A stretch of DNA of 64,000 nt from Chalara sp. BL73 (taxonomy: Eukaryota > Ascomycota > Leotiomycetes > Helotiales), in contig CAKJVC010000150.1 in the NCBI GenBank assembly GCA_918026815.1, forward strand, positions 1,240,001 through 1,304,000. The letters are read 5' to 3'. A program made the translations under genes and the position numbers. The notes under the pieces are model-generated. The model was not told where the DNA came from, did no database searches, and saw nothing but the letters and a program-made list of their open reading frames with translations. The number at the start of each line of letters is the position of its first letter. The first letter of the stretch is position 1. This document shows positions 23,082 to 34,320 of the stretch, piece by piece.

Positions 23082-23489
23082 TCAGCAGCTGAGCGTGTGA
23101 TTACTTGCAGGAGAAATTCCGAGAAGCGACCTAGTCGTTACTCTGTTAATATACTTCCTCTTGCTGGGATTCATAATGCACCAGCACAAGTCTTTGATGC
23201 TTTTCTTGAGAGGGATACTGCTTTTTGTTGATTCCAACTGAACCTGAAGTGGAAAAAACATGTTAGTATTGTCAACATAGACCGGTAAATTTTTGTAGCA
23301 TACGAAAGCGACTTCTTCATCTCGGATAACGACTTTCTCCGTTCTCAGAGGCAAGTGACCGTCAACTTCCTTTATAAATCTGTCGAACTTCTGCGTAAGT
23401 TCGTCACTACGAGGAGTCGATCCTCGTATCATGAAGTGATAGTTCTGAAACGTAGTGGGTATCGGGTCCTCAAATAGTGAGAGCGGCAT
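23082..23489 (-). CDS. Small hypothetical protein
   Basis: ATG at 23489 (MPLSLFEDPIPTTFQNY), open to 23082 (135 aa). A very good intron (donor GTATGC, branch CTAAC, acceptor TTCCACTTCAG; 60 nt, in phase) lies inside it and would remove about 20 codons, giving RDEEVAF joined to VQLESTK. An alternative 3' splice near 23110 would change the last residues. No family recognised. It ends only ~70 bp before the next gene on the same strand. An additional 99-codon ORF with a hydrophobic start lies just upstream (23523-23822) and could be a further exon. Confidence 0.35.
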   Translation of the reverse strand: MPLSLFEDPIPTTFQNYHFMIRGSTPRSDELTQKFDRFIKEVDGHLPLRTEKVVIRDEEVAFVCYKNLPVYVDNTNMFFPLQVQLESTKSSIPLKKSIKDLCWCIMNPSKRKYINRVTTRSLLGISPASNHTLSC

Positions 23490-24976
23490 GACAGGCGTCT
23501 CTTCAATAGATCAACTTGAGTATTAGAATAGAGAGGTTTGGGGGGGTTGAATCATGGACCGTGGTAGTTTCCAAGCCTTTGTAATCGCTTGGCCATAGAA
23601 GTCAAGGTTGTCAAGAGTTCTTAGGAGGACGTGGAGCGGCCTACCGTATTTATTAGTCCCCCGTCGAACCCTTGAACCGCAGAGGCGTTGAATGTGAGGC
23701 TCTGCTCCCGAAAGGGCGAGCAAAGAAGGCAAAAGTGCAGCTGACAGACCAGGCAGAATGTATTGGCTCGATCTGGTATCCATTGCTAGCACCACAGCTA
23801 GCAAAATATACAAGGCAGCCAATGCGGGGCATCTCTCCTAGCGGGTTAGTAATACAGACTAGGAGCAGCCAGCATTGGATAGTTATATTGAATGCAGATG
23901 CAGTGTCACCCCAAAGTGAAATTTTGTAGAATTTAGTATCGAATCAAATTTTGAATAATTGGATCGTCATAAAAAAGAGGGGGCCATGACTTGACTGGCC
24001 ACGGAGGCAGAAAAGGCCAAAGATCGACCCAAAACTGAATTCGACAATAACTTCAAGTGCCCAATGAAGCAATTGATAAGCTACAAATTTATAAACAAAG
24101 ACCAAGACCCTGGACAATACGCAAGCAAAGAAAAGTCACCGCGCTCCACTTCGGAATCCAGGTCCGCCTCATTTTAATCAGCAAGCGAACAAGCTAAAAG
24201 AAGCATACCGAGGCATTGTCAAAAACGTTTGAGACGCACGTACAGCCTACTATGAATGGAGAGAAATAAAGACTTCATTCCCCCCTCCCTCAAGGTTGAT
24301 AGTCTATCATTCCCTTTCCCGTGTGCTGTCAATCTTAAGCGTGGTTACTTTGAAAGCCCTGTTTCTGACAAGGAGACATTATTGTGGCCAGGTCGAACTA
24401 ATATGTCGATATGGGGAACAATGGCTAGGACACTCTACCCTACTCCTAAGTTTTTGAGTCATGTTTAGACTTTATCGGCCACTACTTCAGAAATCTGAGA
24501 TTCAAACACTATCCTCCGACTCCCTATCTATTTTCCTACACAAACCCAATTCCTATCCCCTTGGAAGTGCGGTGTTCTTTTAATTTTAGTACCCTCTCTG
24601 TGGGTATCTCCCTGACACACGTTGGGTTACGTCCAGTAACCGGTAAAGGTCTCTGAACCATTGGCAACAAGAAATAGTTTTCCTACAAAATTTATGTGGT
24701 TCCGGATAGTGCTATGATCTATCCGAGCCCCTTGCAATCCTGTTGGATATGTTCGGCATATTCGGTATTTCGTTGAATCCCGTTGTTTATCTTGACTTTC
24801 CAATGGAATAGCACAGCGCCGACTAAATAACATCCGTGAAACTAAGAAGTCAGATTAAGATATATCCGGTAGTTAGGTAACTCCATTTGCATTTTATGTT
24901 ACAGCGCTTTAAACATAGGCTTTTTGTGACCTTCTAAACTAAATTCCACCGTATTTGATTATTTGAACTATGTAAA
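23490..24976. other. No gene recognised with confidence
   Basis: Contains the weak ORF at 23523-23822 noted for the preceding gene and several chance ORFs. No repeat boundaries seen. Confidence 0.35.
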
Positions 24977-25342
24977 CTATGTTGATGCTTCTTGGTTCAA
25001 ACCTCTGACCAAAAGTCCTCTGGGAATCGTATATGTTGACTTTATTAAAAACCAGTTCGCCTGCGTTAGCACCAGCACCATTCCGAAAAATGCAGATGCC
25101 CAGTTCATATTTTCTTCAGTGACGGGCACATACGTGGGAAAGCAAATAAATATGGCGGCGACGACCATCCAGCACATTGCAACCACATTAACAGTCATCC
25201 CTACCCTTCTGAGGTTGAAGTAATGCTCTGGGAGCGCAGCGCGACCCTTCAGGATAAGAAGTGCTATTGGCATGTTGTAGCTTGAGGCTCGGGAAAATAT
25301 AAAGCACGACTTCACGAGCTCGCCACTTCCCCAGATAACCAT
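24977..25342 (-). pseudogene. C-terminal fragment of an amino acid / GABA-type permease
   Basis: The 121-aa frame reads SSYNMPIALLILKGRAALPE, HYFNLRRVGMTVNVVAMCWM, then FPTYVPVTEENMNWASAFFG. This is the characteristic last third (TM10-12) of fungal APC-superfamily GABA/choline permeases. The usual ~380 residues before it are absent in every frame upstream. It is a 5'-truncated pseudogene on the minus strand. Confidence 0.75.
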
Positions 25343-26158
25343 TTAGCTTGTCTCGGTGTATTATTAAGGACGGTATACCTTGTTACCGGCCACTAATAAG
25401 ATTCGAGGGGTTAAATAATGGATAAAATAGCGGTGTTGTTCCATCCACTCCGCCATGCGCGTTCTGGGGCGACACATTATGTACCCTGTAAGAACCAGTG
25501 CGGTGGTTCCAAGGTATAGCGAGTTTGAAAGCTAAATATATATGTGGTAATTTACGTCTCGTGGTAGTTATATGTTCACTGTGGCTCGAAGCCTAGCAAG
25601 CACTATCGTCCGGTCAAAAACGAAACGGCTACTGTATATGCGTTATATGCAAAGTATGCCGCCTTAACCTGTGGTATAAAAAGACATGGGTTTACAAAGG
25701 TGGTAGGAGAAACATCCCTGTGAATGCACTGAACCGAGAAGCCCCCTCACTTCGATTGCAAAAGCGCCGGCTAAATGAGATAGAGTGTGGTAACTCCGTA
25801 TGAACACACCCCGCGATAAAAATGGATACCGTTGAGTTAAGGCTATACTCTCCACATTGTCTTTTCATTAAGTGGTTGATGTGGGAATTCTCTCGGTATA
25901 AATTGATGCGATCACATTCTAGGAGGCGCTTAAATTGCCATTGTCACCAAATAGTCAATTTATGAAAGCTGAGCCATCTCGGTGTGAAATGATACGATCG
26001 ACGCTAAAAAGCGTCAAGTTAGCAACTAGTTTCCCATACTCTATACCTTCTGCCTCAGGCGCTTTGTATAAATTATGAACTACATTCTCCAATACTACCA
26101 AGTCTAAACAGCATCACCCTTTCCAAGCTTACTATTACTGTCTCTGATTTTGCCTGGC
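25343..26158. other. Intergenic; promoter of the MFS gene at its right end
   Basis: No coding family seen. Confidence 0.4.
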
Positions 26159-27845
26159 ATGTCGAAAAAAACAACAGGGATAGCTAGACATGATCTCAAT
26201 GTCAACGATGTTGCGGCTACCTCGGAAGTGTCCCGTTTGCTAGCCGAAGATAAAACGCCTTGGTACCAGGAGGAGAACCTGAGAAGGCTTTATGCCTTCC
26301 TAGTACCAGCCGCTTTAGGCGTTGAGATTACCACAGGCATGAAAAAGAAAAGCTGGCAGATTTTTCCAAAACCTAACGAGCTCTTTAGGCTTTGATGGAA
26401 GTGTCCTTAATGGCCTCCAGGCTGTCGACAAGTGGCAATCGCACTTTGGGTACCCTGAAAAAGCAACTCTGGGTCTCATTTCAGCCTCTATGTCTATCGG
26501 TTCTGTCGCTGCGGTGCCTGGTATTCCATATCTAAATGATCGCTGGGGTCGAAAATTCAGTGTCATCTTGGGATCCATTATCGTCGCTATCGGAGTAGTC
26601 ATTCAGAGTGCAGCCATCAATATAGGAATGCTTATTGCTTCCCGCACTATCATGGGCTTCGGCCTAACCATCTGTCTATCAGGCGCTGCTCAGCTACTTG
26701 CCGAGTTGTGCTACCCTAAGGAACGCGCAATCATCATTGGTTGCTTTCAGGTATCGTGGTATGTTGGATCTATCTTAGCTGCAGGTTTGACCCTTAGTAC
26801 CTACCATTGGCCAACAGACTGGAGCTGGCGACTTCCCACAATCTGTCAGATCCTGCCGTCGATCCTCCAATTAGGCTTCATTTGGTATGCACTTTCCTCT
26901 TGATTCATACTCAATAATAGATATAGTTGACATGTGATATATAGGTTCGTACCAGAGTCACCGCGTTGGCTGATCTCTCGGGACCGTCATGAAGAAGCTT
27001 TGGCAATTTTGATCAAATACCACGGCGAGGGTAATCAAGACTCAGCATTCGTGGCAGCCGAGTACCTCCAAATCAGTGAAACTCTGCGCCTCGAAAAGGA
27101 GGCGTCTACACACCCCTGGCGCGAGTTGTTCACCAGTAAGGCTAACCTTCGTCGCGTGACAGTCGCCTTTTGCGTTGGCCTCTTCTCTCAATGGGCTGGC
27201 AATGGCCTAGTGAGCTATTATTTGGCCAAAGTGTTGGCTACCGTCGGAATTACCAATCGTCTTAGGCAACAGCAAATCAACCTCTCACTCAGCTGCTGGA
27301 ATCTTGTCACTGGCGCCACGGCTGCCAGTATTGGTACAAACTTTCTACCCCGCCGTACTCAACTGCTTATTGGGTTTGGCTCTATGTGCGCTATATTTTC
27401 CTGTTGGACTGGGGCGTCTGCAGTCTTTGCCTCGGATAACGCCAACAACTCGGCCGCCATTGCTGTCGTGGCCCTGATCTTCATTTACTACGCATTTTAC
27501 AATTTGATGATGCCTTTACAGTATCTATATGTATCCGAAGTCTTTCCGTTTCTCCAGCGTTCCAAAGGAATCGCAATTATGCAATTGTCCAACAAAGGAG
27601 GAACTGGCTTCAACCAGTTTGTGAACCCAATTGGCCTCGATAGCCTTAAATGGCGATATTATCTTGTATATGTTGTTCTTCTCGGTGTAGAGACTTTCAC
27701 TATTTGGCTCATCTATCCTGAAACAAAGGGGGTTTCTCTGGAAGAAGTGGCTGTGGTCATGGAAGGTGGAAACGCAAACGTGGAGAGGGTGGAGAACGAT
27801 AAGAAGATTGCGATGGCGTACGAGCATGAATACCAGCGAGTCTGA
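26159..27845 (+). CDS. MFS sugar/hexose-type transporter
   Basis: Three exons: 26159-26336, 26389-26884, 26945-27845; 524 aa. Motifs: FDGSVLNGLQAVDKWQSHFG in TM1-loop, LNDRWGRKFSVILG (MFS signature between TM2 and TM3), RTIMGFG, PESPRWLISRDRHEEA after TM6, and YPETKGVSLEEV at the C-terminus. These place it in the sugar porter family (lactose/hexose permease-like). It acts in the plasma membrane as an H+ symporter or facilitator. Intron 1 must use a GC donor (CAG|GCATGA) with branch ACCTAAC and acceptor CTCTTTAG; no GT donor restores the frame. The gene seems complete with 12 expected helices. The substrate cannot be assigned. Confidence 0.87.
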
Positions 27846-28785
27846 TGGTGATGTAGGAGAATCCTAGACACAGGAATTACAAACAAATTTCTATTTTCAA
27901 CCCCCTTTGACCAACCTCGGGCCAAGCTATATACATGCTACGATGTCCTGGGCTAGAACGCTCCAGAGTCTCTCTTATGATAAGCTTTTAATATATTCTA
28001 CTTGTACTTGTGAATCGACGACTGCGAGCAGTCCCATAAGCGAGCCGGTTATTTTTATTGGAAATGCACATACTTCAAAATAGTTAATTAATTCTCAACC
28101 CAAGCATGATGTGCTGAGGTTGGTAAACACATTTGACATAAATTAGTCTATTCTTACAGAATATTGCTCTTCACTTGAAATTGTGGGAAAGGCAATCTGA
28201 ATTTTCAAGTACGGACATAGGGTCATGAAAAACATAAACGAGGTTATTCACAAGCGAACGAACAGTGCTTGGTCGCAGTTACCTGCCGAGTCTTGTTATG
28301 TAGTGCTTAAAACTTTATTGACTTGCACTAACTTTGGTATGTAGCGAGGTAGCATATATGTGTTGCACTAGTATTGTCCTCCTATAGGACTTTTCGACCA
28401 ACGTGTATCGCTTGCAAGAACACAACAGACCTTTCTATTTCGAGGTTTGAACTTTCACTCAGAACGATATTCGGGCCCAGGTATAACCTCGCGCAAAAAG
28501 CCACGCGCTTCTCATCATAGACCCCAGGAGGTTCGCAAAAGTAAGAGCGGGTGCTTCTCGTTTTGTACCTACGCCCTACCGCTCAGCACGAATGCCCCGA
28601 AAGTTGAGACTCGTACTGGATCAAAATGTAGGACATGCAAACATGGCAAATTTTATATATTCACTGAGGCTAAACTAGCTTAATGCCAATCTTCTTGGAG
28701 CATCTAAAATCGGTGACCATCGACCAAATAATCCCAAAAATAGCAAGCTATAGAACGTCTCTTTGCATCACACTGGTAAATCTCT
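27846..28785. other. Intergenic between convergent genes
   Basis: Nothing recognised. Confidence 0.4.
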
Positions 28786-29724
28786 CTACAGGTTTAACGG
28801 AAATTTCTTTAGAAACTCTTCCAAGGTGGTGAGCTGGCCTCGCACCTGCCCAGTGGACCAAGATATCAGTTCTGATTGCTTCGGGCCATAATAGCCAAAC
28901 TCATCAATAAACAGCATCATTTCCGAAACAGCTGCGGCAGCTTGTGGCGGTAAAAATCCACGGAAAACGTCATCAGGGATTTGGACATACTCCACAGTCT
29001 TCCCCGTTACCGTACTCATGACCTTAGCAATCTCAGCAAGGCTGTACAGACCAACCGCACCGGATAGCACCTTTCCAGCATACTGGTCTGGATCTGCCAA
29101 GATTGCGCCTACAAATTTGCCCGTATCGCTCACGATGTCGATGAGAGGAAACGGAGTATCGGGTCGGACCACATTGGAGATTGCGTATGTGCCATCGCCG
29201 ACAGGGTGCGGGGCCATGGCCCCCTTGAAGTTCTGCATAAAGCTCGCCGGCGCAAAGAATGCACTTTTGATAGGCAAACTGCGGATATATCGCTCAACTT
29301 CGGCTTTGGCATCAAAATGTTTGACGTGCTGGAACTTGCCCCCGGAAATCTGACTCGCGGATGGAAGCGTGCTCCAGATAAGGTATTGCACCCCAGCTGC
29401 GACCGCCGCATCTGCCAAAGCTTTGCCTTGCTGAAACTCATCCGTTTGGCCGCTGGCGCTTGCTTCAACCATCTGGCCGGTGAACCCAAAGACAGAGTGG
29501 ACCTCATGGAAGGCAGCCTGGAGGGATCCCGCATCAGTCAGATCCGCTCGCATAATTTCGACCCCTTTTTCTTTCAGGGCTTGTGCTGCAGGCTTCGATG
29601 GGTCACGTGTCAGACCCCGGATTTGAAATTTCTGGGAGAGCGTTGGATCGTTTAAAACATAGTCGACCACAGAACCTCCCTGGTTACCTGTGGCACCGAT
29701 CACAGCAAGAATAGGTAGCCCCAT
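28786..29724 (-). CDS. NmrA-like NAD(P)-binding protein
   Basis: Single exon, 312 aa, ATG at 29724. The N-terminal dinucleotide-binding loop is GATGNQG (residues 10-16), followed by RGLTRDPSKPAAQALKEKG and VEIMRADLTDAGSLQAAFHE. This is the standard beginning of NmrA/HSCARG-type atypical SDRs. QYLIWSTLPSA and the FMQNFKG segment are also typical. These proteins bind NADP(H) and act as redox sensors or isoflavone-reductase-like enzymes; the catalytic YxxxK is not conserved in this branch. It is divergent to an MFS efflux gene across an 817-bp gap, so the two may share control. Confidence 0.88.
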   Translation of the reverse strand: MGLPILAVIGATGNQGGSVVDYVLNDPTLSQKFQIRGLTRDPSKPAAQALKEKGVEIMRADLTDAGSLQAAFHEVHSVFGFTGQMVEASASGQTDEFQQGKALADAAVAAGVQYLIWSTLPSASQISGGKFQHVKHFDAKAEVERYIRSLPIKSAFFAPASFMQNFKGAMAPHPVGDGTYAISNVVRPDTPFPLIDIVSDTGKFVGAILADPDQYAGKVLSGAVGLYSLAEIAKVMSTVTGKTVEYVQIPDDVFRGFLPPQAAAAVSEMMLFIDEFGYYGPKQSELISWSTGQVRGQLTTLEEFLKKFPLNL

Positions 29725-30191
29725 AGTGAAACTTTGGAACGACTGCAGAGCGTAACAAACTCAATAAACTCGATTGTAAATAAACAATGAAAATGAAAAT
29801 GAAGGTGGTTATTTCCTGGACGAAGCATCCCAACCTGCTCATCGATTTGGGCTATTCTTATATATTATTAGGAACGTACGACATTGCCCTTTTGTGTATT
29901 TTGCTTGACCTGTCAGTGATGCCAAGTCATCTCCGATCATGATAGATGCCCCAGAGCCGGGATCTGGGGTTGTCGTATCAATACGACATGCGCTAGGCAC
30001 GTGCTCCTATTATAGCGCCGTACCATCAAAGGGGTTTTATTTGGTCTACAACAGCTTGGTTTCGCTCGCTCGGACGACAAAATTGCCCTATCTCCGGCAT
30101 GAGAGCTCTTCAACTAGAATCCGAGATGGCTGTTATGCTTATTCTTACCCTCTCCCTCGAACGTCTTTTGTTGAGGTTTGAAAGATGTCCG

Positions 30192-30206
30192 TTGTCCGGC
30201 GGACAA
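30192..30206. promoter_or_regulatory. 15-bp palindrome with CCG-N-CGG core
   Basis: TTGTCCG-G-CGGACAA is a perfect 7+1+7 inverted repeat in the shared promoter of the NmrA-like and MFS efflux genes, ~336 bp before the MFS ATG. CCG/CGG half-sites are what fungal Zn2Cys6 regulators bind. A related CGGCGGACGAA occurs at about 30368. Function is inferred. Confidence 0.4.
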
Positions 30207-30541
30207 ACCCAGGCCGTGGCGTTCCCTAAAAGTTGCTTATTGGCCCAACACGTCCACATTTCTTCATGGTCATCAGACGACTTTCCAGCACCGATCAATC
30301 AATCCCAATATTTGGCGTTGAAGTGGTGTTTGCCAGGGATCTAGTACCCCAGGTTATATGCAGCGCTCGGCGGACGAAACCCCTACGCCAAATATTTCTT
30401 CTTTTTTACGTGAACCGCGTTTACTTCCTGTCCCACTTTAGATTACATAAATATGGAGTGCTTCAACTATTCCATCCATCCCATAGCCAAGCATCCTAGA
30501 CTTTAGCTTCTCGATATCTAGTCAGGTTCTTTGGTCGCAGC

Positions 30542-32380
30542 ATGGAGAAAGAGGACGCCTTGCCGCATGTTGGGGACGCGAAGTCTGCGGATTTCACGAC
30601 TTCCTCAAATGGCGATCCCATCAAGATTCCAGAGAAGAAGGCGGAGGGGCAGAAAGGCGATGTGGAATATCCAACTGGATTACCGCTTGCATTTATGATC
30701 CTCGGACTCTGTTTGGCTGTTTTTGTCGTCGCCCTCGGTGGGCTTCCATTTGCGAGCGGCAAAGGAAGCAATGACTGACTGGTAAATAGACAATACGATC
30801 ATAGCTACTGCGATTCCCAAGATTACCGATCGCTTCAACTCCCTGGATGACGTAGGTTGGTATGCAAGTGCCTACCTGCTCACGACAGGTGCTTTCCAGC
30901 TCCTCTTTGGCAAATTCTACTCCACCTTCTCGAAGAAATGGGTCTTCATAAGCTCGATTGGACTCTTTGAGCTGGGTTCGTTGGTCTGCGCTGCTACTCC
31001 CTCCAGCATTGGCCTTATCGTCGGACGTGCAGTCGCAGGTCTTGGATGTGCCGGTATTTTTTCCGGCGCGTTGATCATTCTTGCGGATATTGTTCCGCTT
31101 CATCGCAGACCTACTTACATGGGGGCTATTGGCGGCATGTATGGCATCGCGAGTGTTGCTGGGCCATTACTTGGGGGGCTTTTCACAGTGGGTTCCTCCC
31201 ACCACTCCCAGCTTCCCGCTGACCTAATATTGAACAGGATAAAGTAACTTGGCGCCTCTGCTTCTATATCAACCTCCCAATTGGTCTCATCACTGTTGTC
31301 GTCATCGCCTTTCTGTACCACGGACAGGAAGATACAACTTCAACCAATATAGGCTGGGTCGCCCGCCTCAAGACTTTCGACATCATCGGCAATCTCTTCC
31401 TAATGCCAGCAATCATCTCTCTCTTCCTCGCGCTTCAATGGGGCGGCTCGAAATATCCCTGGTCAAATGGCCGCATTATCGGCTTGCTCGTCGTCTTCGC
31501 CGTCCTCATTATCTGCTTCATAGCAGTGCAATTTCTGCGGCCCGAACAAGCCATGGTCCCACCCCGCCTCATCAGACAACGCAGTATTTGGGCCGCGTGT
31601 GCATTTTCATTCTGCATGGCAGGCGCATTCTTTGTCCTCTCCTACTACCTCCCCATTTGGTTCCAAGCTGTGAAAGGTGTCTCTGCTCTTCGTTCTGGAA
31701 TCATGAATCTCCCACTCATCCTTGGTGTTGTTGCTGCGAGCATGATTTCTGGGATTGGGACGACGGTTCTCGGGTATTATACGCCGTTTATGCTTGCGAG
31801 TACAGTGGTAATGAGCTTGGGGTGTGGGATGATCACGACTTGGACGACTGACACGAATCATTCTGTTTGGATTGGTTGGCAGGCCTGTGCGGGGTTGGGA
31901 ATTGGGATGGGTATGCAATTATCTCTCATCGCCGTTCAGACAGTTCTACCAACTGAAGATATCCCTGCGGGCACAGCGCTCGCGGTCTTCTGCCAGACAC
32001 TCGGAGGCGCCATCATTGTCACGATTGCGCAGAGCATATTTCAGAATGGTTTGATTCAGAAGCTGAAAGAGAATGTCCCAGGATTGGATCCAAGGATCGT
32101 ACTTGGGGTCGGCGCTACTGGTATAAGAAGAGTCATTGATGGAGATTTGATAACGGGTGTTGTGGAGAGCTATAATGGGGCGGTGGTTAAGGTTGTGCAG
32201 GTTGCCGTTGCGGCGGGGGCACTGACAGTGATTGGGGGTGTGGCTATGGAGTGGAGGAGTGTAAAGAAGGAGGGTGCGATGGTTACAACTAAGGAAAATC
32301 ACGGCGAAGAAAAGGGCTTTGATTTCGAGCGAGGGGAGGTTGAGACGGAGAAGCAAAGCCAGGCGAAAACTGGGAGTTAG
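30542..32380 (+). CDS. MFS multidrug/toxin-efflux transporter (DHA2, 14-TM type)
   Basis: Three exons: 30542-30737, 30790-31187, 31238-32380; 578 aa. After a ~45-aa hydrophilic N-terminus come [20 protein letters not shown] (motif D1 of the 14-TM DHA2 family), [39 protein letters not shown] (motif C-like), [20 protein letters not shown] and [13 protein letters not shown]. Then the second half follows with [17 protein letters not shown]. The C-terminal ~50 aa are charged ([18 protein letters not shown]). Members export toxic or secondary metabolites and drugs across the plasma membrane by proton antiport. It is divergent to the NmrA-like gene. Introns are 52 and 50 nt with normal GT-AG ends. 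It is complete. Confidence 0.9.
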
Positions 32381-32535
32381 TCGTTCGGGCCGTGTCACAG
32401 GACCACATCTGTCAGACCTGTAGTTAAACCTTGTAATAAGGAGGCAATAGTATCGAATAGGGTATTTGCAATTGATTTTCATGCTGGAATAGAATCTATC
32501 TACGGAATGGTAAATAGGGGTTACCATGCCAAGAG

Positions 32536-33157
32536 ATGACTGGCAAAAATCAACCAATAGGCATGGCCGTTTCACACAATTCTACAGCATCTACGGCGTC
32601 GATACCAGCAAAAGAATGGGCCTCTCAACGTATCACGAATGAAACGGCTGCCCTCGAATTCGCCCGAGAGGACACCACCGTCCCAATGCCCAAGGTCATC
32701 GAGACAGGAGAGAGCGAAGATGGCGCGTACCTCACGGTGGAGCGTGTCAATGGCATTGAACTTGGTGAGGTCGATAAACAATACCGCCAACCGCCTGTAT
32801 ACCGTTACATCCTCGATGGCCATCAGAAGAAAAACTGCGGGTCCAGCCAAGCCGTAGCGAACGAGAATACTGCTACCTCTATTAGAGAGGCGATGCTCCC
32901 GCAGCTTGCGAACCTGAGATCGTCGTGTCTGGGTTCAACGACTTTATTATCCCGCCACCTTGGGTGACCGAGTATGATCGGAAGGCAGAACTGATCCCGA
33001 AGATCCATGGCCAACTAAGTTTTGTTTTGTGTTATGGCAACCTGTGCCTGGAATCTGATATGTGACTCGGAGACGTTGGAAATGGGTCGAGTGATCAACT
33101 GGGAGAATGCCGGTTTTTACGATAATTAATTTGGGTACTTTTGGGCTGTGGACAGTA
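32536..33157 (+). pseudogene. APH-like aminoglycoside/choline-kinase-family phosphotransferase pseudogene
   Basis: Frame pieces in order: RITNETAALEFAREDTTVPM, PKVIETGESEDGAYLTVERV, then in another frame FIIPPPW-like VIPPPWVTEYDRKAE, LSFVLCYGNLCLES (degenerate catalytic HGDLxxxN), and INWENAGFYDN (degenerate D-WE-AGF loop). This is the fungal APH fold, but it is split over frames with stops and lacks intact catalytic residues. Decayed. Confidence 0.65.
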
Positions 33158-33597
33158 ACTGTTACTGTGGCTTGTATAGGAATAAGGATCAACTTGCTAT
33201 GCTTGTTGCTTTTTTTAAACAGGCGGTTTGTGTATATAAAATAAATGATCGGTGAGCTTGTGCGGTCGACCCGCTTGTGAACTCGCTATCTAGATGCCAA
33301 ATACTTCATATTTGAATTAAAAATAACGCTTCCCATAAAATGGCAAAAGTTGATCGCAACGAGGGGGTACACGGCCGTATTCTATATGTAAAATCATTTT
33401 TAGCTTTGTGTCTGGTGGGCGCGAATTTAATGCAGGGTCGCTACCTCAAATTGACCCCGCACGGCCTGCATAATCATTATGCTGTAGTTACACGGCTGTC
33501 AGGCGTGCAGCCGTGTGGGGCCTTTCCGTATTCTGGGGATGCTCGGAATATATAAAAGTCCGACTCCGAAACGAAAGTGGAGGCTTCGATGGGTCAT

Positions 33598-33663
33598 CCT
33601 CCATATATACCTTGAGCGTTTTCACTAATCGCCCAGATTCCCAGACGCGACGACAAAATTTTA
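33598..33663 (+). repeat. Dispersed repeat fragment (pair with 56311)
   Basis: About 65 bp shared with 56311-56372 (CCATATATACCTTG.GCG..TTCACTAATCGCCCAG..., then GACAAAATTTTA). Part of an unidentified dispersed element. Confidence 0.5.
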
Positions 33664-33836
33664 TCGTTATATACAGAAAAAACAGAGTACTGGTATTTAT
33701 TAGTCTTTGTTAATCAAGTTTTTAAAAAGTAATTTCATTGGTTTATTATGTTGTAAAACTAATTTAAGTTTCATTTTTATACTTTTACTACTATAACGGG
33801 TAAACCCACGCTTGAATAATTAAGAGGTTAGGTTAG

Positions 33837-34022
33837 TGTTGGAATGCACGTACATAGTTCCACGCGATCCACCGGATCCAGGAATTGTGGGTCTCCTATC
33901 ACCTATATTTACCTGGCAATAGGCCGTAGCTTAGAAGAATGAATCAACAAATACCAGAACCACGCCAGCAAGAGCGTAGTTACAGCTACTACGCCCTTTG
34001 CTACGTGGTATGTATTCCGACA
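33837..34022 (+). repeat. Solo LTR, TGTTGGAAT family (copy 1) with 5-bp target duplication
   Basis: 186 bp, ends TGTTGGAAT...ATTCCGACA, flanked by GTTAG at 33832-33836 and 34023-34027. Copia-type terminal bases. Collinear with 39980-40164. Confidence 0.85.
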
Positions 34023-34320
34023 GTTAGGTTAGGCACTCGGCCTTACGTAGAAGTAGTTCGATTAACTCAAAGAGGAAAAGTTCGATTTAAGCGACCTGCC
34101 TTCATCAAACATTACTACCCCGACTCTCTTCCTCTCAACACCACCGACCTAAATAAGGGGCGGTCATATATTAGCGCCACTTTGAACTCTAGGTATATCT
34201 GTTCGTTTTTTTCAGGCCCAAAAAGGCAAATTTGATGCCCGCGGCCTTCCAGACAACTGCCATTTGTCGCCTAACCTTATCCACGGAACCGCCCTTCAGC
34301 TTCTCCAGATGTTCATTCTA

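Noticed and set aside
29206..29655. 149-codon plus-strand ORF
   Set aside because: Antisense to the NmrA-like gene.
31249..31851. 200-codon ORF inside the MFS efflux gene
   Set aside because: Out-of-frame shadow of exon 3 of that gene.
31946..32575. 209-codon minus-strand ORF
   Set aside because: Antisense to the MFS C-terminal exon; no family features.
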